Made by a program: the position numbers and the translations under genes. A stretch of 64,000 nucleotides of DNA from Neobacillus sp. PS2-9 (GTDB taxonomy: Bacteria > Bacillota > Bacilli > Bacillales > Cytobacillaceae), in the NCBI RefSeq assembly GCF_030915525.1, contig NZ_CP133269.1:4817001-4881000 (forward strand), written 5' to 3'. Positions 43,872 to 52,784 of this stretch are shown here, in pieces (within the stretch, counting starts at the first letter, position 1; each line of letters begins with the position of its first letter). Under the pieces are notes generated by a model. It searched no databases and was not told the origin of the DNA. It was given only the letters and a program-made list of their open reading frames with translations.

Positions 43872-44946
43872 GGCTTTCTACCTCCCGCTTCTTTTTACTA
43901 CCAGATAATAGCTTGATTCCCCCTCCGATTAATAACAGACAAACAAGACCTGTCTGGAAATACGGCTGGAAGTAACCTTGAACCCAGTACATCACATCAA
44001 TATCCAATAGTCTTGAGAACACGGGTGAGAAGGCTGGAAGCAAGACGTTCATCACTAAATAGTACACTCCCATGATCACAAGCCCAATACCCACCCATTT
44101 TTGGTGATTAAGGAAATAAGCAATGATTGGCACATCTTCAATCGTTTCCTCACCGTACCTAGATGCTTTTTGCAGTCCATCAAAAAAGCTGTAAAACCAA
44201 ATAATCGGTATTAAAAACAAGAAGATTCCTAATCGTAAAACATCTAAAATATAAATTGAAAATAGAAATGCCGCCATTAGCTGAATCCCTCGGCGCTGTA
44301 AACCTAAATAGAGGTGGCCGGCCCCAGGGAAGATAGAAAGAAAAGTCGCAATAGATTTGCTCTTCTTCCCGTCTTCTCTTCGCATTTCAAAGTCTTCCAA
44401 AATACTCCGATCTATTAACTCTTCGCCGCGTTGCTTTTTATTCACCTGTTGAACGGCATCGAAAAATCCATACACCCAGATAACCGGTAAGCCTGCTAAG
44501 AACACCATAAATTCGCCCCGATTAGACATGGCTGTTACAAAAATAACCATGATGGCAAGACCCAAAAACGCTGCTAAAAGGGTCAAGCCTCTATTCATCA
44601 GGCCAATCTGCAAGTGACCGAGACCTGGGATAAACGACAAAACAATTGTATAAAAACGTTCGGAGTCTTGATTTTGAATATCATCCGGATTGGTGGCCTT
44701 TAATGCCGCCTTATGTTTTGAAATCTGAAGTCCCATATCTATAAAGCTAATAATGTAGAAGACAGTGCCTCCTAAAAAGGCTATGAAAGCTTCCCCTCCT
44801 GCATAATTCATTGCACCAATCAGTGTCGCAAACGCTGCAATACCGACTACAATAAGATAAAATAAGCCACGAAAAACTTTACCGTTATAAATATGACCAA
44901 GACCGGGAATAAGATTTAATGTTAACGCCTTTGTCGGATTTTTCAT
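43864..44946 (-). CDS. polytopic membrane protein with repeated PGLGH(I/L) modules
   Basis: 360 residues with about eight to ten membrane segments arranged as three repeats. Each repeat begins with NLIPGLGHIYNGKVFRGL, SFIPGLGHLQIGLMNRGL or SIFPGAGHLYLGLQRRGI, and each is followed by a hydrophobic pair ending in WxYxFFDG/A. A C-terminal segment pair follows. This TM2-like module is found in envelope proteins of unknown role. Start and stop overlap both neighbours in the operon, so it is probably under the ECF sigma factor. Confidence 0.8.
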   Translation of the reverse strand: MKNPTKALTLNLIPGLGHIYNGKVFRGLFYLIVVGIAAFATLIGAMNYAGGEAFIAFLGGTVFYIISFIDMGLQISKHKAALKATNPDDIQNQDSERFYTIVLSFIPGLGHLQIGLMNRGLTLLAAFLGLAIMVIFVTAMSNRGEFMVFLAGLPVIWVYGFFDAVQQVNKKQRGEELIDRSILEDFEMRREDGKKSKSIATFLSIFPGAGHLYLGLQRRGIQLMAAFLFSIYILDVLRLGIFLFLIPIIWFYSFFDGLQKASRYGEETIEDVPIIAYFLNHQKWVGIGLVIMGVYYLVMNVLLPAFSPVFSRLLDIDVMYWVQGYFQPYFQTGLVCLLLIGGGIKLLSGSKKKREVESHE

Positions 44947-45422
44947 TTCTTATTTGCCTCCTTCTTTTCTATTGAATCCATCCATGCGAATGTTTTATTC
45001 ATCATCCCTTCCGTCATAGATGGCCTTTTTTCCTGAACCTGTTTGGTTTCTAATGAATTGGCATAAGTTGCAAGAGATTGGAAAGCTCCAGTAAAAGTTA
45101 ACAAGATTGTCGCAGCCGCTGCCAATAAATAATGAAACGCAGCATGCTTATACAACGGCGTCTTCTTGTTTGATTTTTTTTCTTCCAGTTTGGTGTCAGG
45201 CACCATGCCTTTCTTCTTGGAAACTTCCGCCATTACGGCATCGGTAAAACTAGTCTCATTTGAAAGAATTGGGAGAGATGATTCATTTGCTGTTACTGCT
45301 TGCAAGTAGACTTCAAGGCATTGGTCACATGTATATAGATGATTTTCAAACTCTTCACGGGTCTTACCAGTGATTTCATTTCTTACATATTGCAGCCATT
45401 CATCGTAGGTGTAATGCTTCAT
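44943..45422 (-). CDS. zinc-finger-type (ZAS) membrane anti-sigma factor
   Basis: Predicted to hold the upstream-encoded sigma factor inactive at the membrane. The 159 residues start KHYTYDEWLQYVRNEI, then the ZAS motif ENHLYTCDQC (H-x3-C-x2-C) near residue 35, a linker, one membrane segment (about 103-123, HYLLAAAATILLTFTGAF) and a short outer tail. I use ATG 45422: GGAGG lies before it and the ATGA overlaps the sigma stop. The linker contains a repeat-derived MVPDT at 45192-45204. Confidence 0.9.
   Translation of the reverse strand: MKHYTYDEWLQYVRNEITGKTREEFENHLYTCDQCLEVYLQAVTANESSLPILSNETSFTDAVMAEVSKKKGMVPDTKLEEKKSNKKTPLYKHAAFHYLLAAAATILLTFTGAFQSLATYANSLETKQVQEKRPSMTEGMMNKTFAWMDSIEKKEANKK
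45192..45204. repeat. GGTGTCAGGCACC repeat arm inside the anti-sigma gene
   Basis: The 13-base arm of the intergenic repeat family is present exactly, read in frame as part of MVPDTK between the zinc motif and the membrane segment. Confidence 0.6.
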
Positions 45423-45964
45423 GAAAAATCGTCCTCCTTCCAATTCTTTTTCATCCAGCTTCGGGCTCGGTACAGCTTCGTTTCAATCGTCTTCACCTGT
45501 ACTTTTTGTTCCTCAGCCATTTGTTGATAGCTTTTTTCCGCTATGTAAAACCCATAAATGACTTCGCGGTAATTCTCTGGCAACTCATCAAGCCTTTTCC
45601 TAACAAGCTTGCGTTGATCATTTTCAATGATTTCTGTTTCTACACTATCCCTCGGTGTCCCTAATGCCTTTTGTTCGAGGGCATCCACAACTTCCTCTCT
45701 TCTTCTTGCCTGTTTTCGTTTTACATCTATCGCATGATTGACAGCAATTCGTGTCATCCACGTTTTAAACCCTTGATTTTCATATTGGGAGAGAGAGGTA
45801 TAGATTTTCATGAACACTTCTTGTGCGGCATCTTCTGCTTCCTTTTGGTCACGAAGAACAGCAAAGACAGTCCGGAACACGTCATTGCGGTACTTCTCAA
45901 CCAAAAGTCGAAAGGCATGTTCATTGCCTTCCCGCACTTTTTCTATTATTACAGTGTCGCTAAT
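45419..45964 (-). CDS. ECF-type RNA polymerase sigma factor with apparent ATT start
   Basis: Sigma-70 family regulator with regions 2 and 4 only: AFRLLVEKYRNDVFRTVFAV, EDAAQEVFMKIYTSL, TWMTRIAVNHAIDVKRKQ in region 2; LDELPENYREVIYGFYIAEK, YQQMAEEQKVQVKTIETKLY in region 4. No ATG, GTG or TTG with a ribosome site is found at the N-terminus. GGGGGAG lies 6 bases before ATT 45964, which would give SDTVIIEKVREGNEHAF, the usual ECF length and opening. GTG 45937 is the ordinary-codon alternative, without a ribosome site. The gene leads a five-gene overlapping operon. Confidence 0.88.
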   Translation of the reverse strand: MSDTVIIEKVREGNEHAFRLLVEKYRNDVFRTVFAVLRDQKEAEDAAQEVFMKIYTSLSQYENQGFKTWMTRIAVNHAIDVKRKQARRREEVVDALEQKALGTPRDSVETEIIENDQRKLVRKRLDELPENYREVIYGFYIAEKSYQQMAEEQKVQVKTIETKLYRARSWMKKNWKEDDFS

Positions 45965-46003
45965 GATTCTCTCCCCCTTTCTCTCTGTTCTTTCATATCA
46001 ATA

Positions 46004-46031
46004 GACGAAACGTATATCAAAAACCCCTACA
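46004..46031 (-). promoter_or_regulatory. possible autoregulated ECF promoter
   Basis: On the minus strand CGTCTA (46007-46002) resembles the ECF -10 CGTC. TGTAGG (46031-46026) stands about 18 bases upstream, a weak -35. Supporting context: it lies about 40 bases before the sigma gene. Confidence 0.3.
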
Positions 46032-46082
46032 CTTTTATATAAATATTTTTTTATCTTATCATGCTCTCTTGAAGACCATCAT

Positions 46083-46110
46083 AAAAAAACGTGCGAAACG
46101 GATCGCACGC
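46083..46110 (-). terminator. terminator of the methyltransferase gene
   Basis: The minus strand reads GCGTGCGA, loop TCCGTT, TCGCACG, then TTTTTTT, 13 bases after the stop. Confidence 0.85.
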
Positions 46111-46123
46111 CTAAAAAGATTGC

Positions 46124-46903
46124 TTATTCTAATCGCAAGATACAAACATTACAGTCATGAGGAATCTCAAAAGATCCCCCTTCCGGTAAAGAGTCCGTTA
46201 ATTCCTTTAATGCTCCCTTTCGAACCGATTCGTCTAACCCCGCTAGCCAGGAGATCGACTCTACTCGTTCCACCCATTCCTCTTTCGAAAAGCTAACAGT
46301 GTAATTCAGCTTGTAGAAGTCTCTAATTTCAAAACCTTCCTTTTTCCACTCTTCAAACCACTCAACTGGAAAGCCATTAATTCGCATTTTAGAGTCCGCT
46401 TTTGAACCAGCCGGTGTTAAACCGCTCACTACGTATTTTTCAATAACCTTTAAGGTCTTTTCCACCACATCCGGTCCTGAGAGAAATCCAGAATCAATGA
46501 TAATTAATGTCCCTTTTGCTTTTAATATCCTTTTGATTTCCTGAATAGCCTTTGGACGATCGAACCAGTGCCACGCCCTCAATACCGTCACAATATCAAA
46601 CTGAGAATCTTCTAAACCTGTGGCTTCCGCTGTTCCCAGTAGATAGGGAATATTAAAATTCTTCATTTGATTCAATAAGACAGCCTGATTTAACAATTCC
46701 TGTGATGGTTCAATACCAACTACATTTGCTTTTCTCATCGCCATTTTTCTTGCAAGTACACCTGTACCTGAACCAAGGTCAGCGATCGTTTTTCCATCAA
46801 AAAATATATTGCGCAGCTGCAGGCTTTCCATTAAAGTCACGGGAATATCTTCTCTTGATCGGGCATAGCTATTAGCAACTTGGACAAAATCAATTCCACT
46901 CAT
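46124..46903 (-). CDS. class I SAM-dependent methyltransferase (UbiE-like)
   Basis: Small-molecule methyltransferase of 259 residues; substrate unknown. SAM motif I is KTIADLGSGTGVLARKMA, the acidic strand NVVGIEPSQELL, motif post-I DIVTVLRAWHWFDRPKAIQE and motif III LIIIDSGFLSG. ATG 46903 follows AAGGGAGAAACTAAC. It is the only gene between two promoters and has its own terminator. It is divergent from plsY. Confidence 0.85.
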   Translation of the reverse strand: MSGIDFVQVANSYARSREDIPVTLMESLQLRNIFFDGKTIADLGSGTGVLARKMAMRKANVVGIEPSQELLNQAVLLNQMKNFNIPYLLGTAEATGLEDSQFDIVTVLRAWHWFDRPKAIQEIKRILKAKGTLIIIDSGFLSGPDVVEKTLKVIEKYVVSGLTPAGSKADSKMRINGFPVEWFEEWKKEGFEIRDFYKLNYTVSFSKEEWVERVESISWLAGLDESVRKGALKELTDSLPEGGSFEIPHDCNVCILRLE

Positions 46904-47006
46904 GTTAGTTTCTCCCTTTACTTCCGAATATTGAGATATTAACAAAATAATACCATCTAAGTATGATAGAATGCTATTAGAATTAAAAATTATATGTGAG
47001 GGACTG

Positions 47007-47642
47007 ATGCATATGGTTTGGTTATTGCTTCTTGCTTCTTATTTAATCGGAAGTATTCCCACCGCTTTGATTGTGGGCAGACTACTCTTTGGTGTCGATA
47101 TCCGGGAACTTGGAAGTAAAAATCCGGGAGCAACAAATACGTTACGGGTTCTTGGAAAAAAGTCTGCTATTTTCGTCCTTCTGATCGACCTTGCAAAGGG
47201 TGCTTTAGCAACTTATCTGCCTATCCATTTTCAAGTGGAGGTAGACCCCATCTACTTTGGATTACTCGCTGTGGTTGGCCATTGCTTTCCCATTTTTGCA
47301 GGGTTTAGAGGTGGCAAAGCTATTGCCACAACCGCTGGTGCATTATTAATTTCCAATCTCCCATTGTTGATTGTTGCCTATCTTTCCTTTTTTGCCATTA
47401 TTTTTTTAACCAAGTATGTATTTTTCGGATCGATTTCTGTTGGATTAAGCATGCTTGCCTATTCCTTTTATTCACCTGAATTAGATTTAGACCTCATCTT
47501 TTTATTCTTTTCATTCTTTTTAATTTATCTACACCGTTCTAATATTCGTAACTTTATCCTAGGGATCGAACCAAAGATTAATGATAAAAATTTAAGCAAA
47601 GATCGCATCCCCCCAAAGGGTGGCGGCAATTTTAAACTCTAA
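47007..47642 (+). CDS. plsY: glycerol-3-phosphate acyltransferase, PlsY family
   Basis: Acylates glycerol-3-phosphate from acyl-phosphate in the membrane, the first step of phospholipid synthesis. The 211 residues have five or six membrane segments and the family motifs GSIPTALIVGRLL, SKNPGATNTLRVLGKK, LIDLAKGALA and GHCFPIFAGFRGGKAIATTAG. It is slightly longer than the usual 190-200, with a charged C-terminal tail. GAGGG precedes ATG 47007; ATG 47013 is possible. It may be a second paralogue, since plsY commonly sits elsewhere. Confidence 0.9.
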   Translation: MHMVWLLLLASYLIGSIPTALIVGRLLFGVDIRELGSKNPGATNTLRVLGKKSAIFVLLIDLAKGALATYLPIHFQVEVDPIYFGLLAVVGHCFPIFAGFRGGKAIATTAGALLISNLPLLIVAYLSFFAIIFLTKYVFFGSISVGLSMLAYSFYSPELDLDLIFLFFSFFLIYLHRSNIRNFILGIEPKINDKNLSKDRIPPKGGGNFKL

Positions 47643-47648
47643 AAAGAG

Positions 47649-47690
47649 GAGGCTGATTCCAATACCAGGAATCAGCCTCATTTTTATTTT
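47649..47690. terminator. terminator between plsY and the thioredoxin-like gene
   Basis: GAGGCTGATTCC and GGAATCAGCCTC form a 12-bp perfect stem with ATTTTTATTTT on the plus side. It lies at the convergent ends of both genes. Confidence 0.88.
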
Positions 47691-48238
47691 AATAATGTAG
47701 CTATTATGCTGCTTGCTACTGTTTGCCAAATGGCTGCGTCCTGCTGATAAGATGTTCTCAAGCGCTTATACATTTCCATTTGTCTTTCCTGAAAATCAAC
47801 TGCATCCTTTTCAGGCAGGGCTGCACGTTCCTTTTCCACAAGTGCCTGCATTTCTGGTGCTCTTGGACCCCAAACCGCCACTTCATTTCCCTCATGGTCA
47901 ATAAAAATGAAAATGGGAATGGCCCTTGATGTGCCATTTGTTAAGTATTGGTCCATTAACTCTAGATTCTGATCTCTGAGAACAAACCGAACCTCCATCC
48001 CGCTGGTTTCAGCAATTTTGAGTAAAATCGGATTGTTCAAGAGCGCATCTCCACACCAATCCTCTGATATAACGATGACTCGTAACTGCTTCTCCCTTAA
48101 TTCCTCAAGCTTCTTGGTGTCTTCAGCAGATAGGGTGAAATGCTCATAAATCGATAGCATCTCTGCTTTATTACTAGTCATTGCATTTATATATTCATCC
48201 GCTGTCATCCCTTTTTGAAACCAAACGTTTAAACCCAT
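47684..48238 (-). CDS. thioredoxin-like family protein with WCGDA active-site variant
   Basis: 184 residues of the Thioredoxin_9 pattern: LREKQLRVIVISEDWCGDALLNNP with one cysteine where thioredoxin has CxxC, then RFVLRDQNLELMDQYLTNGT, IPIFIFIDHEGNEVAVWGPR. The second redox cysteine is replaced, so disulphide reduction by a CxxC mechanism is not possible. The cis-proline motif (AIPIF) is retained. Role unknown; possibly a thiol-binding or monothiol protein. Confidence 0.85.
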   Translation of the reverse strand: MGLNVWFQKGMTADEYINAMTSNKAEMLSIYEHFTLSAEDTKKLEELREKQLRVIVISEDWCGDALLNNPILLKIAETSGMEVRFVLRDQNLELMDQYLTNGTSRAIPIFIFIDHEGNEVAVWGPRAPEMQALVEKERAALPEKDAVDFQERQMEMYKRLRTSYQQDAAIWQTVASSIIATLLK

Positions 48239-48461
48239 CCCTACAACACCCCTTCCGATTTTCTTCTATGATAGTCGTTTTAGTCAGACGTTACAATTGA
48301 ACTGCATTCAAACATATTTCCATGGTATTCTACAAGCACTTAATACTATTTTCATAAAGCAATAAATTAGTACTAGAAATGAGTTTAATAAGTTGATAGA
48401 ATATTTTATATATAGGAAATATTATTATAAATAATTTCCAATATAATAAAGGGGGAAAAGT

Positions 48462-49955
48462 ATGTCAAACGAGACACTACAATTAGTTTCGATTGGAATC
48501 TACATCGCCATGATGTTATTCATTGGTTGGTATTCTTTTCGAAAAACTAGCAATCTGACGGACTACATGCTCGGGGGAAGGTCTTTAGGACCAGCAGTAA
48601 CCGCCTTGAGTGCTGGCGCAGCTGATATGAGTGGTTGGCTATTAATGGGCTTACCTGGCGGAATTTATGTAAGCGGTTTAGCGGATGCTTGGATCGCTGT
48701 CGGTTTAACAATTGGAGCCTACTTAAACTGGTTATTGGTAGCACCTCGTCTGCGCTCCTATACGCAGGTAGCCAATGACTCTATTACAATTCCAAGCTAT
48801 TTAGAAAATCGCTTTAAAGACAAAACGAAACTACTCCGCATTGTATCAGGTATCGTTATACTTATTTTCTTTACTTTCTATGTGTCTTCAGGAATGGTTT
48901 CGGGAGCAGTATTTTTTGAAAGTTCATTTGGAACTGGCTACCATACAGGTCTATATATCGTTGGCGGCGTTGTTGTTGCCTACACTTTATTTGGTGGATT
49001 CCTGGCAGTAAGTTATACAGACTTCATTCAAGGGTTAATGATGCTGATTGCGTTACTTTTAGTTCCTGCGATTGGTATCTTCCATACTGGTGGTCCAGCA
49101 GAAACGTTTGATACGATTCGCGCGATTGATCCTACCTTACTTGATTTATTTAAAGGAACTACCTTTATTGGGATTTTATCTGCAATGGCTTGGGGCCTTG
49201 GATACTTTGGACAGCCACATATTATCGTTCGGTTTATGGCCATTAAAACAATCAAAGAAACAAAAAGTGCCCGTCGCATCGGAATGGGCTGGATGATTAT
49301 TTCTTTAGTTGGTACCATTCTTACTGGATTTATCGGCCTGGCATTCTTCCATAATAATGCTGATTTTTCATTAAAGAATCCAGAAGCTGTCTTTATTTCG
49401 TTAAGTCAAATCTTCTTCCATCCTTTATTTGCAGGATTTGCATTGGCTGCTATTCTGGCTGCCATCATGAGCACGATCTCTTCTCAGTTGATCGTAACCT
49501 CAAGTGCACTAGTTGAAGATTTATATAAAGTAGTAATGAACAAAAACGCGAAGGATAAACAGTTAGTTTTCTTAGGCAGAATGGCCGTGCTCCTTGTTGC
49601 TGTTGTTGCAGCTGCACTTGCTTTCCAACAAAACAACACAATTTTAGACCTTGTCGCCTATGCGTGGGCAGGTTTCGGAGCATCATTTGGTCCTATCATT
49701 CTATTAAGCTTATTCTGGAAAAAGACAACCAACTGGGGAGCCCTGTTCGGAATGATCGTCGGTGCTGTTACCGTTATCGTTTGGAAAAATGCGGACCTTG
49801 GTAAAGTCATTTTCGGCGAATCGCTTTATGAAATCGTTCCAGGCTTCGTACTTAACCTGGTTGTGGCTTACATTGTCAGCTTACTCACTTATAAGAAAAA
49901 TGATGAAATCGAAAAAGAGTTCACTGAAAGTGTTCGCTTACTAAAACAAGAATAG
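48462..49955 (+). CDS. putP: sodium/proline symporter
   Basis: Imports proline with sodium for use as nutrient or osmoprotectant. The 497 residues have about 13 membrane segments and the SSS-family signatures SNLTDYMLGGRSLGPAVTAL, SAGAADMSGWLLMGLPGGIY, GLGYFGQPHIIVRFMAI and AAIMSTISSQLIVTSSAL. These match PutP rather than other SSS members. AAAGGGGG precedes the ATG. The 220-base upstream region is AT-rich with no operator I can name. Confidence 0.95.
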   Translation: MSNETLQLVSIGIYIAMMLFIGWYSFRKTSNLTDYMLGGRSLGPAVTALSAGAADMSGWLLMGLPGGIYVSGLADAWIAVGLTIGAYLNWLLVAPRLRSYTQVANDSITIPSYLENRFKDKTKLLRIVSGIVILIFFTFYVSSGMVSGAVFFESSFGTGYHTGLYIVGGVVVAYTLFGGFLAVSYTDFIQGLMMLIALLLVPAIGIFHTGGPAETFDTIRAIDPTLLDLFKGTTFIGILSAMAWGLGYFGQPHIIVRFMAIKTIKETKSARRIGMGWMIISLVGTILTGFIGLAFFHNNADFSLKNPEAVFISLSQIFFHPLFAGFALAAILAAIMSTISSQLIVTSSALVEDLYKVVMNKNAKDKQLVFLGRMAVLLVAVVAAALAFQQNNTILDLVAYAWAGFGASFGPIILLSLFWKKTTNWGALFGMIVGAVTVIVWKNADLGKVIFGESLYEIVPGFVLNLVVAYIVSLLTYKKNDEIEKEFTESVRLLKQE

Positions 49956-49962
49956 ACTATAG

Positions 49963-49999
49963 AAAAAAGCCCGGAGAATCTATAATCCGGGCTTTCTTT
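49963..49999 (+). terminator. terminator of putP
   Basis: AAAGCCCGGA and TCCGGGCTTT form a 10-bp perfect stem, then CTTTC. It abuts the convergent DUF1697 stop. Confidence 0.85.
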
Positions 50000-50541
50000 C
50001 ATTCAGCCAACTCTTTTGCTAATGCTGCCAGCTTAAGCACGGTCTTCCAGTTCCGTACGGTTGCAGGAACGCCTAGCTTTGGCAACTGAGTCGCTAGCTT
50101 TGAATCACGGATACTTTGACGAAAGAATAAATAAATATCCTTCCCAACAATTTGGCATTCATCGAGTTCACTTTTAAAACCTTGCAAATAGTCGATTTTT
50201 TCCGGAGAGGGTTCATCTGCCAAAAAAGCCAGTTGAATACTTTCCCCCTCGTTTAAAGAATCCGGCGAGTAAGGACAATCCTGAATGATTTGATTCAACG
50301 TTTCAGCAGTCCTTAAGATAACGGGAACAGGAAAACCAAACGTAGTTCTGATTTCTTCCTCTAATCGTTGGGTGAGTTGTGTAGCCCCCTCCTCAGATTC
50401 AAATAAAACATTCCCGCTTTGAATATAAGTCTTCACCTTATGTAAACCCATGCTTTCAAGCAGCTGTCTTAATTCAGCCATTTTTATGATGTTATGACCG
50501 CCAACATTAATCCCTCTTAATAGTGCAATATATATTGTCAA
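49999..50541 (-). CDS. DUF1697 family protein
   Basis: 180 residues of a conserved family without known function. The opening IYIALLRGINVGGHNIIKMA, then LRQLLESMGLHKVKTYIQSG and NVLFESEE, is the DUF1697 signature. The start is TTG 50541, 8 bases after GAGAGGG. It shares its terminator region with putP and is divergent from the VOC gene. Confidence 0.88.
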   Translation of the reverse strand: MTIYIALLRGINVGGHNIIKMAELRQLLESMGLHKVKTYIQSGNVLFESEEGATQLTQRLEEEIRTTFGFPVPVILRTAETLNQIIQDCPYSPDSLNEGESIQLAFLADEPSPEKIDYLQGFKSELDECQIVGKDIYLFFRQSIRDSKLATQLPKLGVPATVRNWKTVLKLAALAKELAE

Positions 50542-50668
50542 GTGAGTTCCCTCTCTTCCTCTTCTCTAAATCTTACCATTTTCTCAGCAAACTAAACTAC
50601 TAGAGTGAAGGAGATGGTGACTAATTTGTAGAATGTATGGAACATGCATTTAATAGGAGGAATGAATA

Positions 50669-51100
50669 ATGGTTCCACAAAGGGTAAGTTTAATTACAAT
50701 TGGTGCTTTTAATTTACCAGCACTTCGGTCTTTTTATCAATCATTAGGCTGGGAAGAAACCAGTATTAGTTCAGATAACTATGCTGTCTTCAAAACAGCC
50801 GGTGTGCTGCTTTCCTTGTTTCCAATTGAGGAGTTGGCAAAGGATGCGAATGTTGAAATTACTCATTCAACAAATGCCTTTCGTGGGGTAACTTTTGCTA
50901 TTAACGTGGACGAGCCAGGGCATGTTGACTCAGTGATTGAGGAAATTCACGAAGCTGGCGCAAGAATTGTAAGAGAACCAAGTGATGCCTTTTGGGGCGG
51001 TCGGACTGCCTATTTTGCCGATCCAGAAAATAATCTTTGGGAAGTGGCCTGGAATCCTACCTCTGTATTCGATGAACGTGGGGCAATGATTTCGTTTTAA
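50669..51100 (+). CDS. VOC (glyoxalase/bleomycin resistance) family protein
   Basis: Single-domain VOC protein of 143 residues, function unknown. The two beta-alpha-beta modules are seen as VSLITIGAFNLPALRSFYQS and FRGVTFAINVDEPGHVDSVI; the C-terminal metal-side glutamate is in YFADPENNLWEVAWNP. The first metal histidine position is not evident (TIGAF), so metal binding is uncertain. AGGAGG is 8 bases before the ATG. Confidence 0.85.
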   Translation: MVPQRVSLITIGAFNLPALRSFYQSLGWEETSISSDNYAVFKTAGVLLSLFPIEELAKDANVEITHSTNAFRGVTFAINVDEPGHVDSVIEEIHEAGARIVREPSDAFWGGRTAYFADPENNLWEVAWNPTSVFDERGAMISF

Positions 51101-51107
51101 TTTATGG

Positions 51108-51143
51108 AAAGGCGGTAGGCAGTAGCCTAGCGCCTTTTTTATA
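51108..51143 (+). terminator. terminator of the VOC gene
   Basis: AAAGGCGGTAGGC and GCCTAGCGCCTTT pair with one mismatch, then TTTTTT. Confidence 0.8.
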
Positions 51144-51307
51144 ATACTGTCTTTTCACGTCATAAAATCCACTTTCCGACAAGTTCCCCGATATTTCCTT
51201 ATTAACCAAACGTTTAGTTAAAACTGCAATAAACCCGTTTAAATACTCACTTTTTTCCCGGGAAATGAAGCGAGTAATGTCGAAATCTGATTCGACAACA
51301 ACCGCAT

Positions 51308-51341
51308 AAAAAAGGCTGGCAGAGTAGTTTCTGCCAGCCTT
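51308..51341 (-). terminator. terminator of the gatCAB operon
   Basis: AAGGCTGGCAGA and TCTGCCAGCCTT form a 12-bp perfect stem, and the minus strand continues with six Ts. It is 5 bases after the gatB stop. Confidence 0.9.
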
Positions 51342-51345
51342 CGTT

Positions 51346-52773
51346 TTATCGTTTTTGCAATTCCTGCTGCAACAATTGATTGACCAGTTGTGGGTTGGCC
51401 TGTCCCTTTGTTGCTTTCATCAACTGACCAACAAGGAAGCCCACTGCTTTACTTTTTCCATCCTTAAAATCCTCTACTGATTTCGGGTTGGCATCTAGTA
51501 TTTCTGCAATAATCTTTAGAAGAGTGCCCTCATCGGAAATTTGCACAAGTCCTTTGTCCTTTACGATTTGCTCCGCATCGCCACCGTTTTCAATTAACTC
51601 TTTAAAAACAGTTTTCGCGATTTTGGAAGAAATCGTACCATTTTCAATCAGCTTAATCATACTTGCCAAGCCTTCTGGAGTTAACGCAACTTGATCAAGT
51701 TCTTTCCCTTCTGCATTCAGGTAGGCTGAAACGTCTCCCATTATCCAGTTCGACGCAAGCTTGGCATCCGCCCCACCTGCTACAGTTGCCTCAAAGAAAT
51801 CAGCCATTTCTTTCGTCACGGTCAATACCTTAGCATCGTAGACAGGCAGACCTAGTTCTTCTATATATCGTTTCTGACGTTGGTCTGGCAGTTCAGGGAT
51901 TTCAGCACGGATTCGTGCCTTCCAATCCTCGTCAATATATAAATCAAGTAAGTCCGGCTCTGGGAAGTAACGATAATCATCTGAGCCTTCTTTTACACGC
52001 ATGAGAAGGGTTGCACCCGTCGCCTCGTCAAAGCGGCGTGTTTCCTGATCAATTGTCCCACCTGATGAAACCACTTCTCGCTGACGCTTTTCTTCAAATT
52101 CAAGCCCTTTACGGACAAAATTGAATGAGTTTAAGTTCTTTAACTCTGCCTTTGTTCCAAATTCCTCTTGGCCCACAGGACGAATGGAGATATTCGCATC
52201 ACAACGGAGTGAGCCTTCTTCCATTTTACAATCAGAAACACCTGTATATTGAATAATTGACTTTAATTTTTCCAGATAGGCATATGCTTCATCAGGAGTG
52301 CGGATATCCGGCTCGGAAACGATTTCTACAAGCGGCGTTCCCTGACGATTATAATCGCAAAGTGAATAGCCTTTTTCATGATTTAGCTTACCTGCATCCT
52401 CTTCCAGATGGATTCTCGTAATACCAATCTTTTTCGTATAGCCGTTTACCTCAATTTCAATCCAGCCATGCTCTCCAATCGGTTTGTCAAATTGGGAGAT
52501 TTGGTAGGCTTTCGGATTGTCTGGATAAAAGTAGTTTTTTCGGTCAAACTTCGTGTGAGTAGCTACTTCACAATTCAAAGCCATAGCTGCTTTCATACCG
52601 AATTCAACTGCCTTTTTATTTAAGACAGGAAGAACTCCAGGATATCCTAAGTCAATGACACTTGTATTTGAATTTGGCTCCGCACCAAAATGGTTTGGAC
52701 TCGCCGAGAAAATTTTTGATTCCGTTTTTAACTCTACATGGACCTCAAGTCCAATGACTGTTTCAAATTCCAT
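51346..52773 (-). CDS. gatB: aspartyl/glutamyl-tRNA amidotransferase subunit B
   Basis: Kinase and tRNA-binding subunit of the enzyme that converts misacylated Glu-tRNA(Gln) to Gln-tRNA(Gln). The 475 residues begin [20 protein letters not shown], with [20 protein letters not shown], the GatB signature REGTPL-like [18 protein letters not shown], and the C-terminal YqeY-like domain (about 400-475, with [20 protein letters not shown]). ATG 52773 is 5 bases after GGGGGTG; ATG 52776 is possible. Operon order is gatC-gatA-gatB. Confidence 0.97.
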   Translation of the reverse strand: MEFETVIGLEVHVELKTESKIFSASPNHFGAEPNSNTSVIDLGYPGVLPVLNKKAVEFGMKAAMALNCEVATHTKFDRKNYFYPDNPKAYQISQFDKPIGEHGWIEIEVNGYTKKIGITRIHLEEDAGKLNHEKGYSLCDYNRQGTPLVEIVSEPDIRTPDEAYAYLEKLKSIIQYTGVSDCKMEEGSLRCDANISIRPVGQEEFGTKAELKNLNSFNFVRKGLEFEEKRQREVVSSGGTIDQETRRFDEATGATLLMRVKEGSDDYRYFPEPDLLDLYIDEDWKARIRAEIPELPDQRQKRYIEELGLPVYDAKVLTVTKEMADFFEATVAGGADAKLASNWIMGDVSAYLNAEGKELDQVALTPEGLASMIKLIENGTISSKIAKTVFKELIENGGDAEQIVKDKGLVQISDEGTLLKIIAEILDANPKSVEDFKDGKSKAVGFLVGQLMKATKGQANPQLVNQLLQQELQKR

Positions 52774-52784
52774 CATTTCACCCC

